Shown here one piece after another: positions 39,640 to 47,939 of a DNA stretch of 64,000 nt. The notes under the pieces were generated by a model. It did no database searches and was not told the origin of the DNA. It worked only from the letters and a program-made list of their open reading frames with translations. Where the stretch lies: IMG/VR virus record IMGVR_UViG_3300031539_000008, positions 38,605 through 102,604 of that record; one strand, 5' to 3'. How positions within the stretch are numbered: the stretch's first letter is position 1; each line of letters opens with the position of its first letter. The translations under genes and the position numbers were made by a program. Source of the stretch: a virus.

Positions 39640-40713
39640 TCAACCCATGTCCAGATAGGCTTCGATCTTCTCTTCGATCTCGCGCACTTGAGCCATTTCA
39701 TGCGGGATCTGCGTGCCCAACCATTCGATGGGGACCTTCTGGTAGGGGTCGAGTCCCACCCTGGTTGCTCGCTGATGAAATGACCCGGGATCGGTAGAGA
39801 TCTGCTCCGGTCGACCATGTTTTCCGCCACTTGCGCAGTGGTGAAGATCCCACCAGTCCGGATCTCCCCCGCGGAGAGACCGCAGCTTGCCGTGACATGC
39901 GCGCAGTGTCTCCAAGTAGGTCTCGGTCGCGATGACGCGGTTGCATAGCACCTCGGGCGGCGCGGTTCGATCCCACCGCCACAAGTGCACGGCTGGATTC
40001 GTCCCGTACGCCCCGCGACTGCGCCAGCGGTTGGCCGACCAGTAGTGCGGGTTTACGTCTTGGTACAAATCACGCTTACGCTTCCACGACCCCCTCGCGG
40101 CCACCTTGTCGGGGTTGAGCAGGTGAGTGCGCTTCTTGTCGTGCTTGGCTTCGCGCCAGGAAACTACGGCTAAAAGCAGAGACAAAGGCTTTGGGCTGCA
40201 CTTTCCAGCGTCAACCTCCTGGCCTTTTCCCCACCGCCACCATTTCTGCGGCTGACAGATCCCCTCGTGCTTCCCATCTACGCGTCTGTAGACGTACGCC
40301 TCCAGCTCCGCGCGCGCCCGTGTGCGCTCGCGCGAATCGAGAGGTCGCGGGACGCAGACTCGGCCGTGCCCTGACACCCACCATGGATCCACGCAGATCC
40401 GAGTCCGTCCGGTTCGCGGATCTGGCGAGCATTCGGTCGGCAGTTCCTCGCTGGCACCGTCCCCTTCGCGCCGGCATGGCGGGAGGTCGTCGACCTCGTA
40501 GCACCAGTTCTCGGCTCCTTCGTACGCTTCCATGGCGAGCGTTGGTTCTGGCTTGGGTACCTGCATCGCAGATAGGTGCGCTGACTCGGGCACTGTTTCC
40601 TCCTGTCTCGGCGTTGGCTGCTGTGGCTCAGCGGATGGCTCAGCGGGTTGGTAGGGCTCGGACGAACAGACCGAGAGGGTGAACAGCGTCATCAGCGTGA
40701 TGGAGTGGCGCAT
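39640..40713 (-). CDS. Putative lipoprotein with possible lysozyme-like core (357 aa)
   Basis: ATG 40713: MRHSITLMTLFTLSVCSSEP gives a signal peptide with a lipobox (LSVC). A Pro/Glu-rich linker (about 20-60) follows, then a Cys-rich part and a helical domain with LLAVVSWREAKHDKKRTHLL, DVNPHYWSANRWRSRGAYGT, and WDLHHCASGGKHGRPEQIST. The E in SWREAKHD and the following G-A-Y-G motif suggest a diverged transglycosylase/lysozyme fold, but this is weak. Exported to the periplasm. Possibly lysis or entry. Confidence 0.6.
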   Translation of the reverse strand: MRHSITLMTLFTLSVCSSEPYQPAEPSAEPQQPTPRQEETVPESAHLSAMQVPKPEPTLAMEAYEGAENWCYEVDDLPPCRREGDGASEELPTECSPDPRTGRTRICVDPWWVSGHGRVCVPRPLDSRERTRARAELEAYVYRRVDGKHEGICQPQKWWRWGKGQEVDAGKCSPKPLSLLLAVVSWREAKHDKKRTHLLNPDKVAARGSWKRKRDLYQDVNPHYWSANRWRSRGAYGTNPAVHLWRWDRTAPPEVLCNRVIATETYLETLRACHGKLRSLRGGDPDWWDLHHCASGGKHGRPEQISTDPGSFHQRATRVGLDPYQKVPIEWLGTQIPHEMAQVREIEEKIEAYLDMG

Positions 40714-40723
40714 CGGCGGGAGT

Positions 40724-40972
40724 CTACCGTTTCTTCTTTGCCTCGCGCGCGCGGGCACGCGTGAGCGCGTGATGAAGGCGGTCGACCGCCTCTTGCGCGT
40801 GTGCATTCGCACCGACCATCGCTTGATGGCCGATTTTGTAGATCCCGACGGGCGGCTCTCCCTCATCGAGATCGCGTGCGATCGAGTCAGCAAGTTTGAC
40901 CACGTCTGGCCAACGGCTATGGAAAACCGCGTCGCTGAGATGCTGACGTGCCATGAAAGTGTCCTGCTTCAT
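40724..40972 (-). CDS. Small helical basic protein (82 aa)
   Basis: MKQDTFMARQHLSDAVFHSR, then DVVKLADSIARDLDEGEPPV. Helical and ends with RARAREAKKKR. Overlaps the next upstream gene by four bases. Function unknown. Confidence 0.55.
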   Translation of the reverse strand: MKQDTFMARQHLSDAVFHSRWPDVVKLADSIARDLDEGEPPVGIYKIGHQAMVGANAHAQEAVDRLHHALTRARAREAKKKR

Positions 40973-41187
40973 GGCACCGCAAGCTCCGCAGCGACGGCTC
41001 GGCCGAGGTCGGTGATGATGACGACGGATTGCCCGAGGGCTATCCGTCCCGTGTCCGCGACGATTCCTAGGGCGACGAGGTGATTGCGGTACTGCGTTCT
41101 GAACGGCTTGTTGTGCCGGGCGCTGCGGGTCAGGGCGTTGACTTCGCCCTGGTTCATGCGGCCGGCGATTTCGGCGGGGCTAGGCAT
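40969..41187 (-). CDS. Small winged-helix-like protein (72 aa)
   Basis: MPSPAEIAGRMNQGEVNALT and a following segment (HLVALGIVADTGRIALGQSV, VIITDLGRAVAAEL) resemble a winged-helix DNA-binding domain. Possible early transcription regulator. Overlaps the zinc-ribbon gene by eight bases. Confidence 0.5.
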   Translation of the reverse strand: MPSPAEIAGRMNQGEVNALTRSARHNKPFRTQYRNHLVALGIVADTGRIALGQSVVIITDLGRAVAAELAVP

Positions 41188-41794
41188 CGTCAGCCTCCAG
41201 CGTCGCGGTCATGGAATCTGGCAGATACTTGATCGTGAATCCGTCCAGGTCGTTGCCTTCGACGGTCGCCTTGCCTTCGCATACTGCTAGCACGGTCTTG
41301 CAGTTCATGTTGGGCAAGATGCCGAGTGCGCGGGTAACGTCCCCCTTCTCAAAGCAGGAACGCAGCTCCATCGCGATGGCGTTGCCGTAGAGCATGGGAA
41401 ACGGACGATTCTCATGTTTCGTCTTAGCCGACTCGTCCTGCTTCGCACGTGTTCCAACGCGGTTCTCGCTGCTGAGGAAGTAGTCGATTCGGTCAGGCGA
41501 GGTCTGGGCGGCGAGATACATCTTCTCGTCCACAGACGAGAAGGAACCGGCACCACACTGTGGGCAAACTGGATCCTTGCTGGTCCCGCCAACCGCGTCA
41601 TCGCGGCCTGACCACCCGCACTCGCAACCCCAGAAGATGGGCAGGGACTGAGGCGGTGCGGGTGGATCTGGCAGCCGACTGCTCGGGATGTCATAGCACT
41701 CCGCAGACTTCCTACACAGCTCGCATGGACCGTATGACTTTGAGAACGAAGTGGGCCACTTGCTCTTGACTCGGCATGGTTCGCAGAAAAACAT
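41180..41794 (-). CDS. Zinc-ribbon hypothetical protein (204 aa)
   Basis: MFFCEPCRVKSKWPTSFSKS, then CELCRKSAECY, then WGCECGWSG and DPVCPQCGAGSF: several Cys pairs suggesting two treble-clef or ribbon metal sites in the first 90 residues. The C-terminal half (LYGNAIAMELRSCFEKGDVT) has alpha/beta character. Function unknown. Confidence 0.6.
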   Translation of the reverse strand: MFFCEPCRVKSKWPTSFSKSYGPCELCRKSAECYDIPSSRLPDPPAPPQSLPIFWGCECGWSGRDDAVGGTSKDPVCPQCGAGSFSSVDEKMYLAAQTSPDRIDYFLSSENRVGTRAKQDESAKTKHENRPFPMLYGNAIAMELRSCFEKGDVTRALGILPNMNCKTVLAVCEGKATVEGNDLDGFTIKYLPDSMTATLEADDA

Positions 41795-42138
41795 TATTCG
41801 TACACTTCATTTCCAACGGTCACTTTGGTGAACCAGAGCGACATGAGGTAGGCGACCGCAGCCTCCTTGTGCTCGTGCTTGGGCTCGTAGCTGCCCAAGA
41901 TAGCCATTAGGTGTCGAAGTGCAGCGTCTTTGTCCACGCCCTCCTTGGCGCAGAACTCGTGTCCCTTGAGCCCATCGTAGAACCACCTGGCCATCAGCTC
42001 GTTCCATCGCGTCCCACGATGGCGTTTGAACTCCGGCGGGATCTCATCCCACTCTGGCATCCTGTTCAGCACGTGTGCCGGGAAGGCGATCTCCACGTCT
42101 GAGATTTCTTGTGGCGTCGTCCAATCGTCGTTGCTCAT
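41794..42138 (-). CDS. Small hypothetical protein (114 aa)
   Basis: ATG 42138 overlaps the upstream stop (ATGA). MSNDDWTTPQEISDVEIAFP, then VLNRMPEWDEIPPEFKRHRG, then ALRHLMAILGSYEPKHEHKE. Helical, acidic. No family recognised. Confidence 0.6.
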   Translation of the reverse strand: MSNDDWTTPQEISDVEIAFPAHVLNRMPEWDEIPPEFKRHRGTRWNELMARWFYDGLKGHEFCAKEGVDKDAALRHLMAILGSYEPKHEHKEAAVAYLMSLWFTKVTVGNEVYE

Positions 42139-42530
42139 GCTGCTTCCTCGTGGTTGGGCAGGTAGGGAGACCAGCCCGTGATGGATTTGATTACGCCGAT
42201 GGAGCTGGAGGTGAAGACCGTCACCAGGCGCCACCGGCCGTCGGAGCGTCTCTGTCTAAAGCTGTACTGGTCTGGGCCAGTAGGGCGCGGCGCCCCACTC
42301 AGAAGGATGCCGTCGCGTAGCTCACGCCCATAACGCCCGCCGCGATGGAACAGGCGCGGGAGCGCGTCGTATAGCGTGGGCGTGTGCCCCTCGGAACGCA
42401 CCGCTGGAAGGTTGAGTTGGCGTATTGGAGTAGGCGGCTGCTCGCAGGCAATCGCACGACGTGGAGGATCAGCAACGCGCTCCAGTGACGGCGTCGCCCC
42501 GAAAAGTGAGGACTGCTCCAACTTGCTCAT
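42135..42530 (-). CDS. Small hypothetical protein (131 aa)
   Basis: MSKLEQSSLFGATPSLERVA. Pro/Arg-rich, with PDQYSFRQRRSDGRWRLVTV and GVIKSITGWSPYLPNHEEAA. Overlaps both neighbours by four bases. Function unknown. Confidence 0.55.
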   Translation of the reverse strand: MSKLEQSSLFGATPSLERVADPPRRAIACEQPPTPIRQLNLPAVRSEGHTPTLYDALPRLFHRGGRYGRELRDGILLSGAPRPTGPDQYSFRQRRSDGRWRLVTVFTSSSIGVIKSITGWSPYLPNHEEAA

Positions 42531-42904
42531 GTCCAGAACGACCTCCCCTCACAGGTACCGCGGCACTGATACTCGACAAGCTCCGCCTTCACTGTCTCGT
42601 CTTCGCCAGACTGTGCAGCCCATGGCTCGCAGATAGAGATGCAGTTTCCACCGCAGAATGGGCACAAGCTCGGCGGCTTGGGCACTGCCTTGTATTTCAC
42701 CGCGCTACCCCATCTGAGCAGGTGCGACACCACGTGCCGCACATCTTCAAGCAGCGTGACGAGTTCAGCTCCATCGCGTAACGCCGCAGACCAGTTGGCG
42801 GCGAGCTGACGAGCCGCGAGTGCGGCTGCGATTTCGTGTAGCTCCAAAGGTTCGGACATTTGCTCGTCGCAGGCGAGCAGGTCTTGTTCGGTTAGCCTGG
42901 TCAA
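42527..42904 (-). CDS. Zinc-finger-like small protein (125 aa)
   Basis: TTG start at 42904 overlaps the upstream stop (TTGA); ATG 42859 is the alternative. Helical N-terminus (LELHEIAAALAARQLAANWS), then SLCPFCGGNCISIC and EYQCRGTCEGRSF, Cys pairs typical of the Lar-like zinc fingers found in phage early regions. Possible restriction-alleviation relative, not certain. Confidence 0.55.
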   Translation of the reverse strand: MTRLTEQDLLACDEQMSEPLELHEIAAALAARQLAANWSAALRDGAELVTLLEDVRHVVSHLLRWGSAVKYKAVPKPPSLCPFCGGNCISICEPWAAQSGEDETVKAELVEYQCRGTCEGRSFWT

Positions 42905-43224
42905 TGGTCGTCCTCCATCATCTGAGCATGGCGAGCCTCTGCTCGCGTCCAGTAGCACTCGTGCTCCATCCACTTGCTCTCGGGCATCGTCGCCCCACAC
43001 TCGCACTCATACGTCGATGGTTGCGACGTGCGCAGAGCGTGTCCCCCTTCATCTGCAAACGCTTTGATTCTGTCGAACACCTCGACGGCATCTCCGTCGA
43101 GAATGCCCATGTCCGCAAGCCAACGGCACACACCCTTCACGACTGAATCGCCGTACGGTTCCTCTCTGGGGATGAGCGAGGAAAGCAGCTTATTCACATT
43201 CCGGATGATCTCACGCTCACTCAT
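42901..43224 (-). CDS. Small hypothetical protein with zinc-binding motif (107 aa)
   Basis: MSEREIIRNVNKLLSSLIPR, then CECGATMPESKWMEHECYWT. The C-x-C ... H-x-C pattern is knuckle-like. Overlaps neighbours by four bases. Confidence 0.6.
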   Translation of the reverse strand: MSEREIIRNVNKLLSSLIPREEPYGDSVVKGVCRWLADMGILDGDAVEVFDRIKAFADEGGHALRTSQPSTYECECGATMPESKWMEHECYWTRAEARHAQMMEDDH

Positions 43225-43868
43225 GGCGCCACCCCCAACAGATCAAGCAGGGGACGCAGGGTCCACCCGTACTCGATCTTGCTGCGGTCGACCCACCCGT
43301 GATCCACGAGCCACGAAAGCTCGCTGAGCGTGACTCCACAATGAACGCTCTCATCGCGCCCCTCGTAGAAGACCGGAACCCTCGCATAGATTCTGCCTGA
43401 CTCAGCAGATCCCACTGTTACGTCGCGCTTGGCGTCCAGGCGAAGAGGCCCGTCGACTGTCTCGTCTGGGTTTTCTCCAGAGTTGTCACAGATCCAAATG
43501 CTCTTGCGATCGTCATCGGTGAAGAACCTCTTTCCTTGCCCGGCTGGCTCGATGCAAGCGAGCATCGTCCACTCCCGAGCCTTGTCCGTGGACGGCAGCG
43601 TTTCATCCATCTTCGCGCCCTCAACGATGCCTTCGCCTACCGCCTTCTTCTCGGAGGCCGTAAGCGGGCGGCCGTTGAACGTGGTGATGTTATATTCTCC
43701 CGCCATCGGGTCGTGTTCTTGGTAGGCGCTATTTTGCAGCTCCTTCGCAAACTGGCGGAGAAGTGCAGCCGGTGGTGGGGGATGGCCAAGTGACCTCACG
43801 ACCTCCTGGTCGTCTGAGTAAGACCGAGCGAAAGTCACAGAGATGTAATAGGTGTCGATGTCGTTCAT
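43221..43868 (-). CDS. Hypothetical protein (215 aa)
   Basis: ATG 43868 overlaps the upstream stop (ATGA). MNDIDTYYISVTFARSYSDD, middle ERAREWTMLACIEPA-like section (positions 100-115), then RKSIWICDNSG and a beta end. No family recognised. Early-type gene. Confidence 0.6.
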   Translation of the reverse strand: MNDIDTYYISVTFARSYSDDQEVVRSLGHPPPPAALLRQFAKELQNSAYQEHDPMAGEYNITTFNGRPLTASEKKAVGEGIVEGAKMDETLPSTDKAREWTMLACIEPAGQGKRFFTDDDRKSIWICDNSGENPDETVDGPLRLDAKRDVTVGSAESGRIYARVPVFYEGRDESVHCGVTLSELSWLVDHGWVDRSKIEYGWTLRPLLDLLGVAP

Positions 43869-44209
43869 GCTGCCCTCGCTTCCGCGTTCTTGACCCAATC
43901 CAAGCGCTGGTAGGCCGCCGGGATGCCCTCGATCTCAACGCCAAAGACTTCCCGCATGAAGCACAGCAGGGCGACGCAATCACACTCGTTCTTGATGCGC
44001 GTCTTTTCCATGAAGTAACCCAGGTGCATCGGAATATCCGTCTTGAGGGTCATGCCGCTTCCACCCGTGTCTCCCTCGCGGAGCCAGAACACCGCGAGTG
44101 AATCATCCCCGTCGAAGTCGAGCGTTCGACGGGCGTAGATGTAGTAGCGGGTCATGTTGCCCGGCTGATAGTCGTAGAAGTCGCCTCGTTGGTCCCTGAC
44201 TCCACTCAT
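43865..44209 (-). CDS. Hypothetical protein (114 aa)
   Basis: MSGVRDQRGDFYDYQPGNMT, then RYYIYARRTLDFDGDDSLAV, then VALLCFMREVFGVEIEGIPA. Alpha/beta. Overlaps neighbours by four bases. No family recognised. Confidence 0.6.
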   Translation of the reverse strand: MSGVRDQRGDFYDYQPGNMTRYYIYARRTLDFDGDDSLAVFWLREGDTGGSGMTLKTDIPMHLGYFMEKTRIKNECDCVALLCFMREVFGVEIEGIPAAYQRLDWVKNAEARAA

Positions 44210-44637
44210 GGCTTTCGTCCTTGCTTTGGCGGGGTGTAGGTGAGGCCGTATTGCTCGGCCAGGTCAGCGAATGCCCGCTCCCACCGCTCGGGGGTCTCGC
44301 CATCGTGAATCGACTGAAGCTCCTCCAGGAACTCCAGGTCGGCATTTGTGAGATCGGAGAAGAGGCGACCGCTCTCATGCAGCATTTGCACGGTCGAGCC
44401 CTCGATCTCCGGGGAGTAGTCCTTGTCGCTGATGGCCAGCCCGATAAAGCATCGGACGCCATCAGGGGCTCGGTACATGCACGCCTCGGTGTTGCCCTCG
44501 GCTCGCACGTACCCCTGCCTGCGCACCGCTCGCACGATGCGTGTAAACAAGGACTGCGCGTGTAGGAGCCCAATCTCGTCGGGCTCGGGCTCCAGTAGGA
44601 TGATCTGCTTTTTGGCCAGCTTGGCCAGATTTTTCAC
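44206..44637 (-). CDS. Hypothetical protein (143 aa)
   Basis: MKNLAKLAKKQIILLEPEPD, basic start, then CMYRAPDGVRCFIGLAISDK, then RVQMLHESGRLFSDL-like helical section with EELQSIHDGETPERW. The start LAKLAKKQIIL could be a short amphipathic helix. Function unknown. Confidence 0.6.
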   Translation of the reverse strand: MKNLAKLAKKQIILLEPEPDEIGLLHAQSLFTRIVRAVRRQGYVRAEGNTEACMYRAPDGVRCFIGLAISDKDYSPEIEGSTVQMLHESGRLFSDLTNADLEFLEELQSIHDGETPERWERAFADLAEQYGLTYTPPKQGRKP

Positions 44638-44834
44638 CAGTCCTCCGGTTCAATCGGTTCGTCCACGTCGGCTTGCGTGTACCCGGTCAGGATCTCGGGT
44701 CGGTATCGCCGCAGCTTGGAAGCGCGGCACTCGCAGCACACCACGCAGAGCGGAATGCCCTGCGCGTCGTTCTCCCACCAGGAGTCGTTGTTCGATGGGA
44801 TGCCATCGAGGCATTCATGGCCGCGTCGTCTCAT
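44634..44834 (-). CDS. Small Cys/Trp-rich protein (66 aa)
   Basis: MRRRGHECLDGIPSNNDSWW, then LCVVCCECRASKLRRY. The C-x2-C-C-x-C cluster suggests a metal site. Overlaps the adjoining genes. Confidence 0.6.
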   Translation of the reverse strand: MRRRGHECLDGIPSNNDSWWENDAQGIPLCVVCCECRASKLRRYRPEILTGYTQADVDEPIEPEDW

Positions 44835-45607
44835 CCTCCACCTCCGATCGCCTTCTTTCCGCTGCCCACGCTCTTGCCGCCACCGTCCAGATTGATGCTC
44901 TTGCCATCTCGCTGCCCGGCCTCGTAAGCTCCCCAGTCCCGCCTGGAACTGTTGGCGCGTCCCTTGCCCAACTTCATGTTGGACTTCAGCCAGGCATCCA
45001 CCTCGGCGCCACGTTCGTCGATGAGGGCGATGGCCTTGTCCACCCTCACCAGTGCGGCCGTCTGCCCCTCCAGGCGCTTCCGGGCTTCCTGGCGTGCCTC
45101 CTTCGTCCCATCGCGTAAACGCCTCTTGATGGCGTCCACGGCTCCCAGGCGGTAGCTGCTGGCCCAGGTGCGTCCCAGGCCAAGGGCATTGACGCGCACC
45201 AGACGCTCGATCTCCTTGGATAAGTACCCAAACAGGTAGGAGATCGTGGCCACGTCCGACTGCCTCCCCACCAGACAGAGCGTCCGCTTAGCCTTGCGCG
45301 TATCGTACTCGTACTTGTGGCCGATGTAGCACCGGCAAGCGTTGGCGGTCGCAAGCGCCACGGCGAGCGAGGTCTTCCACTGTGGCAGCCGGCCGGAGAC
45401 CGTCAGCGGCCGGCTACTGTGATCCGCGATCTCCTCGTCGTCGCCATCGGGCTCCTCGCCATCCATGTCGAGTACCGTCTGGTCGATCCTGTGTTGCTCC
45501 ATCAGGCGTTGCGCCTGGCCCGCGGCGTTCGCGGCCTCGTTGGCGTTTGAGGATTCAGCCAAGCGCATGAGCTTCTTGATTCGGTCGATGATTTTTTCTT
45601 GTTCCAT
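44831..45607 (-). CDS. DUF2786-domain protein (258 aa)
   Basis: Residues 1-42 (MEQEKIIDRIKKLMRLAESS, then NEAANAAGQAQRLMEQHRI) match the DUF2786 consensus (K-I-x2-K-I-R-K-L-L-x-L-A, then E-A-x2-A-x3-A-x2-L-M). The middle (WKTSLAVALATANACRCYIG, then LCLVGRQSDVATISYLFGYL) is the usual C-terminal partner region seen in such phage proteins. Function of the family is unknown. First gene of its operon, behind a promoter with an embedded palindrome. Confidence 0.8.
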   Translation of the reverse strand: MEQEKIIDRIKKLMRLAESSNANEAANAAGQAQRLMEQHRIDQTVLDMDGEEPDGDDEEIADHSSRPLTVSGRLPQWKTSLAVALATANACRCYIGHKYEYDTRKAKRTLCLVGRQSDVATISYLFGYLSKEIERLVRVNALGLGRTWASSYRLGAVDAIKRRLRDGTKEARQEARKRLEGQTAALVRVDKAIALIDERGAEVDAWLKSNMKLGKGRANSSRRDWGAYEAGQRDGKSINLDGGGKSVGSGKKAIGGGG

Positions 45608-45626
45608 GGGGTTCCGTTCCGCGGTC

Positions 45627-45656
45627 AGTATGGCTGAATGATTCAGCCACGGTCAA
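45627..45656 (-). promoter_or_regulatory. Promoter with palindromic operator between -35 and -10
   Basis: Minus strand: TTGACC (45656-45651), 18-bp spacer, CATACT (45632-45627). A 17-bp palindrome GGCTGAAT-g-ATTCAGCC covers 45632-45648, the spacer region. Directly downstream of a terminator and 20 bases before the ATG of the DUF2786 gene, so it should start that operon and be repressible. Confidence 0.65.
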
Positions 45657-45657
45657 G

Positions 45658-45689
45658 AAAAAACCGGGCGCCCACCATTGGGCGCCCGG
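45658..45689 (-). terminator. Rho-independent terminator
   Basis: 11-bp perfect stem CCGGGCGCCCA/TGGGCGCCCGG with CCAT loop on the plus-strand reading, followed on the minus strand by TTTTTT. Ends the operon of the gene at 45718-45984. Confidence 0.9.
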
Positions 45690-45717
45690 CGCAAGGACGA
45701 CGCACCTTTCGGTACGC

Positions 45718-45984
45718 CTATGGGCTGCCGCCCATGTCTACCATGTCGCGGAACGGACTCTGCGGGTCACGGTTGATTCGTTTGACTATCAGGGCGTCGC
45801 GCTCGTCCGTATTGTCGGGCGGCGGTTCCTCCTGCATGGCCTCGCACCACGCAGCCTGAATGGTCTGCATGGCGCTCTTGAAGTCGCGCATTTCCTCGGC
45901 GGTGAGCCTATCCCGCTCTACGCCGGTGATCAGCGCGTCCATCTCGGCGGTGGTCAGTTTGATGTAGTGTCGGCGTTCTTGCAT
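45718..45984 (-). CDS. Small helical protein (88 aa)
   Basis: MQERRHYIKLTTAEMDALIT, helical, with DFKSAMQTIQAAWCEAMQEE and a Pro/Asp-rich end. Last gene before the terminator. Function unknown. Confidence 0.6.
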   Translation of the reverse strand: MQERRHYIKLTTAEMDALITGVERDRLTAEEMRDFKSAMQTIQAAWCEAMQEEPPPDNTDERDALIVKRINRDPQSPFRDMVDMGGSP

Positions 45985-46385
45985 AGCTCCACCTTTTTGA
46001 TCCTTTCACCCTCCATGGCGATGTAGGCGTCGAGAGAGTCGATCAGCCCTGGCAGCACCTCCCTGATTGCGGTGCTGGAACTGACTTCATCTGGAAGAGA
46101 TGCCACGCACATGATGATCGCGGACTTCGCGGCCATCATGTGCGATAGGTCGTTGTATCCGTTGATCAGACGCGCTGCCTTGGCAGACATCTCCACGAAC
46201 GTCCAGGCGGCCTCCTCCATTGTGACGCCCTCCTCCTCCTCGTATTTATCGAACACCTGCTTGAGCAGTTGGTCCATGAGCAGCTTGACCAGAATGCTGG
46301 TCGCGGCGATGAACTCGGTGTTGTCCTCCCAGGTGCTCGCCACCTTGGCGGATACTTCCCTGCGCAGTTGGATGGGGATGATCAT
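45954..46385 (-). CDS. Helical hypothetical protein (143 aa)
   Basis: MIIPIQLRREVSAKVASTWE, then LVKLLMDQLLKQVFDKYEEE, then LINGYNDLSHMMAAKSAIIM. All-helical. Overlaps both neighbours. Function unknown. Confidence 0.6.
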   Translation of the reverse strand: MIIPIQLRREVSAKVASTWEDNTEFIAATSILVKLLMDQLLKQVFDKYEEEEGVTMEEAAWTFVEMSAKAARLINGYNDLSHMMAAKSAIIMCVASLPDEVSSSTAIREVLPGLIDSLDAYIAMEGERIKKVELCKNADTTSN

Positions 46386-46582
46386 TTGAGCCTCGACTCA
46401 TCCGCATTGACCACCGAGAGAACGTGGGTGTCCTCATCTTCCACGAGGAAGTATATGTCACCGTGTGGCGTCACACACGCCACGATAATCGTTCCCTCGA
46501 ATTCTTCGTCGTCGTCGTCCTCGCTGTCCCAGGCCACGGTGCGGCCGATCAGGGCTGCGATCCCTACTTCGTTGGTTGTCAT
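46382..46582 (-). CDS. Small acidic beta-rich protein (66 aa)
   Basis: ATG 46582 overlaps the upstream stop. MTTNEVGIAALIGRTVAWDS, then DDDDEEFEGTIIVACVTPHG and IYFLVEDED. A compact SH3/OB-like barrel is plausible. Function unknown. Confidence 0.6.
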   Translation of the reverse strand: MTTNEVGIAALIGRTVAWDSEDDDDEEFEGTIIVACVTPHGDIYFLVEDEDTHVLSVVNADESRLK

Positions 46583-46962
46583 GCGTCCTTGCTTTCTTGC
46601 CACGGTGTCCCGTGGCGACCGGCGACCTGCGCCACCCAAAACAGGTCGAACTTGCTGAGTCTTCCACTGGCGACCGCCGCCTGGATGGCAGCTCCGACGG
46701 CGTCAGTCCAACCGGGTGCGCCCCGGAGGTCTGTGCCGTCTACGAAATCCTGGTGTCGCCCGATGGCTGCGGCGACCTTTTCCTCCATGCCCTTGAACTT
46801 GTTTGCAATCTGGCACTCTTCGCACGTAGGCATGTGGCTGACGAGCCACGATAGTCGCATGAGGCGCCCGGCATCCCCACGGGCCGTGTTCTTGGCGTGG
46901 GAGACGGTGGCATCGCAGTACCCGGCCCACCAGAGCTGGTTGAGTTTGTTCTGATCGAGCAT
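46579..46962 (-). CDS. Hypothetical protein (127 aa)
   Basis: MLDQNKLNQLWWAGYCDATV, then LSWLVSHMPTCEECQIANKF, which carries a C-x2-C. Helical. The ATG overlaps the upstream stop by one base. Function unknown. Confidence 0.6.
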   Translation of the reverse strand: MLDQNKLNQLWWAGYCDATVSHAKNTARGDAGRLMRLSWLVSHMPTCEECQIANKFKGMEEKVAAAIGRHQDFVDGTDLRGAPGWTDAVGAAIQAAVASGRLSKFDLFWVAQVAGRHGTPWQESKDA

Positions 46963-47186
46963 CAGCGCTTCGCTCCGTTCACGACCTCATTCAGTAGCAG
47001 GATCATCTCCGTAACCCCGTAGACCGATCTGAGGTATTCGACCTGCTCCTCGACACCACCGTTGTTGACCTTAGTTGCCTCCTCGGATTTCGCATCATGG
47101 ACGGCTTCATCCAGGTCCTCATCTTGGAGCTGGCCGACCAGCGCCTGGAGTCGTTCCTGAAGGCTCTCGCTGTTCTGTGCGCTCAT
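46962..47186 (-). CDS. Small acidic helical protein (74 aa)
   Basis: MSAQNSESLQERLQALVGQL, then EDLDEAVHDAKSEEATKV, then VTEMILLLNEVVNGAKR. Likely coiled coil. Function unknown. Confidence 0.55.
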   Translation of the reverse strand: MSAQNSESLQERLQALVGQLQDEDLDEAVHDAKSEEATKVNNGGVEEQVEYLRSVYGVTEMILLLNEVVNGAKR

Positions 47187-47189
47187 GTC

Positions 47190-47384
47190 CTACTCCTTGT
47201 CATAGCCATCGAACCAGTCACCCACGCGCTCAGTGAGAGCCCGCAGGTCAGGCCGGGTGCAAGTGCTGCTGCTGGTCTCAGGGTGCCCGCAGTGCTTTCG
47301 AGCCTGGGCCAGCGTGAGGCCCGTGAGGGTCACGACATGGGGGCGATCATCGCTGGCGAAGAAACGGATGATTTTGTAGCTCAT
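47190..47384 (-). CDS. Small hypothetical protein (64 aa)
   Basis: Start at ATG 47384 (MSYKIIRFFASDDRPHVVTL). The motif TLAQARKHCGHPETSSSTC is a recurrent ending of small phage early proteins. The same opening (MSYEISFVHE) is seen at 50426, hinting at a common origin. Function unknown. Confidence 0.6.
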   Translation of the reverse strand: MSYKIIRFFASDDRPHVVTLTGLTLAQARKHCGHPETSSSTCTRPDLRALTERVGDWFDGYDKE

Positions 47385-47386
47385 GG

Positions 47387-47767
47387 CTACCACCACGCCC
47401 TGTAGAACACAGTGCGTCCCGCAAGCAGCGCGGACTTTGCCTTCTCGATGAATGCCAGATCATCCTGTTTCTCCTCCTCGGTGCCCCGCGACTGCCCGAA
47501 GAAGAACCCTTGCGTGTCGGGTAGACCTCCACTGCGTATATCGGTCTCCAGTGACGCCAGGTCGCCGTACGTCAGCCGTACGTTGACACAGTTGAAGTCC
47601 TGGTCCTTTCCGCCGCGTGCTCGATAGAGTTCCTCCATCCAGCCATGTAGGTTTGGGTGCTTGCGCCAGTAGTGCACCTCCAGCTCATCCTCTCGCTCGG
47701 GCACGTCGAAGTCGACCCACTCCTTGATCTCCAGCGTAGTGCTGCGAGCGTACATATCCAGTCCCAT
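47387..47767 (-). CDS. Widespread phage hypothetical protein, MGLDMY family (126 aa)
   Basis: ATG 47767 with an AAAGGA ribosome-binding site. MGLDMYARSTTLEIKEWVDF and LEVHYWRKHPNLHGWMEELY are the hallmarks of a common phage and bacterial family sometimes labelled phosphoglycerate kinase without evidence. Then NCVNVRLTYGDLASLETDI. Function unknown. Confidence 0.7.
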   Translation of the reverse strand: MGLDMYARSTTLEIKEWVDFDVPEREDELEVHYWRKHPNLHGWMEELYRARGGKDQDFNCVNVRLTYGDLASLETDIRSGGLPDTQGFFFGQSRGTEEEKQDDLAFIEKAKSALLAGRTVFYRAWW

Positions 47768-47939
47768 CGTTTTGTCCTTTGCGTTTGTGTTGCCCCCGGC
47801 AGGGGGATGAAAAAAAAACGAGCGCAGGGGGTATGCTTTTTTTACTCGAAAGCCGGCCATGCCTTATCCCTGATTTGCGGCGGTCGGCCACTCCCGCCTT
47901 TCTACACGCTCGCCTACCAACGGGCAGCGCCCGCCGATT

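Noticed and set aside
47390-47767. Phosphoglycerate kinase label for the MGLDMY family protein
   Set aside because: Much too short and without kinase motifs; the label is a propagated database error.
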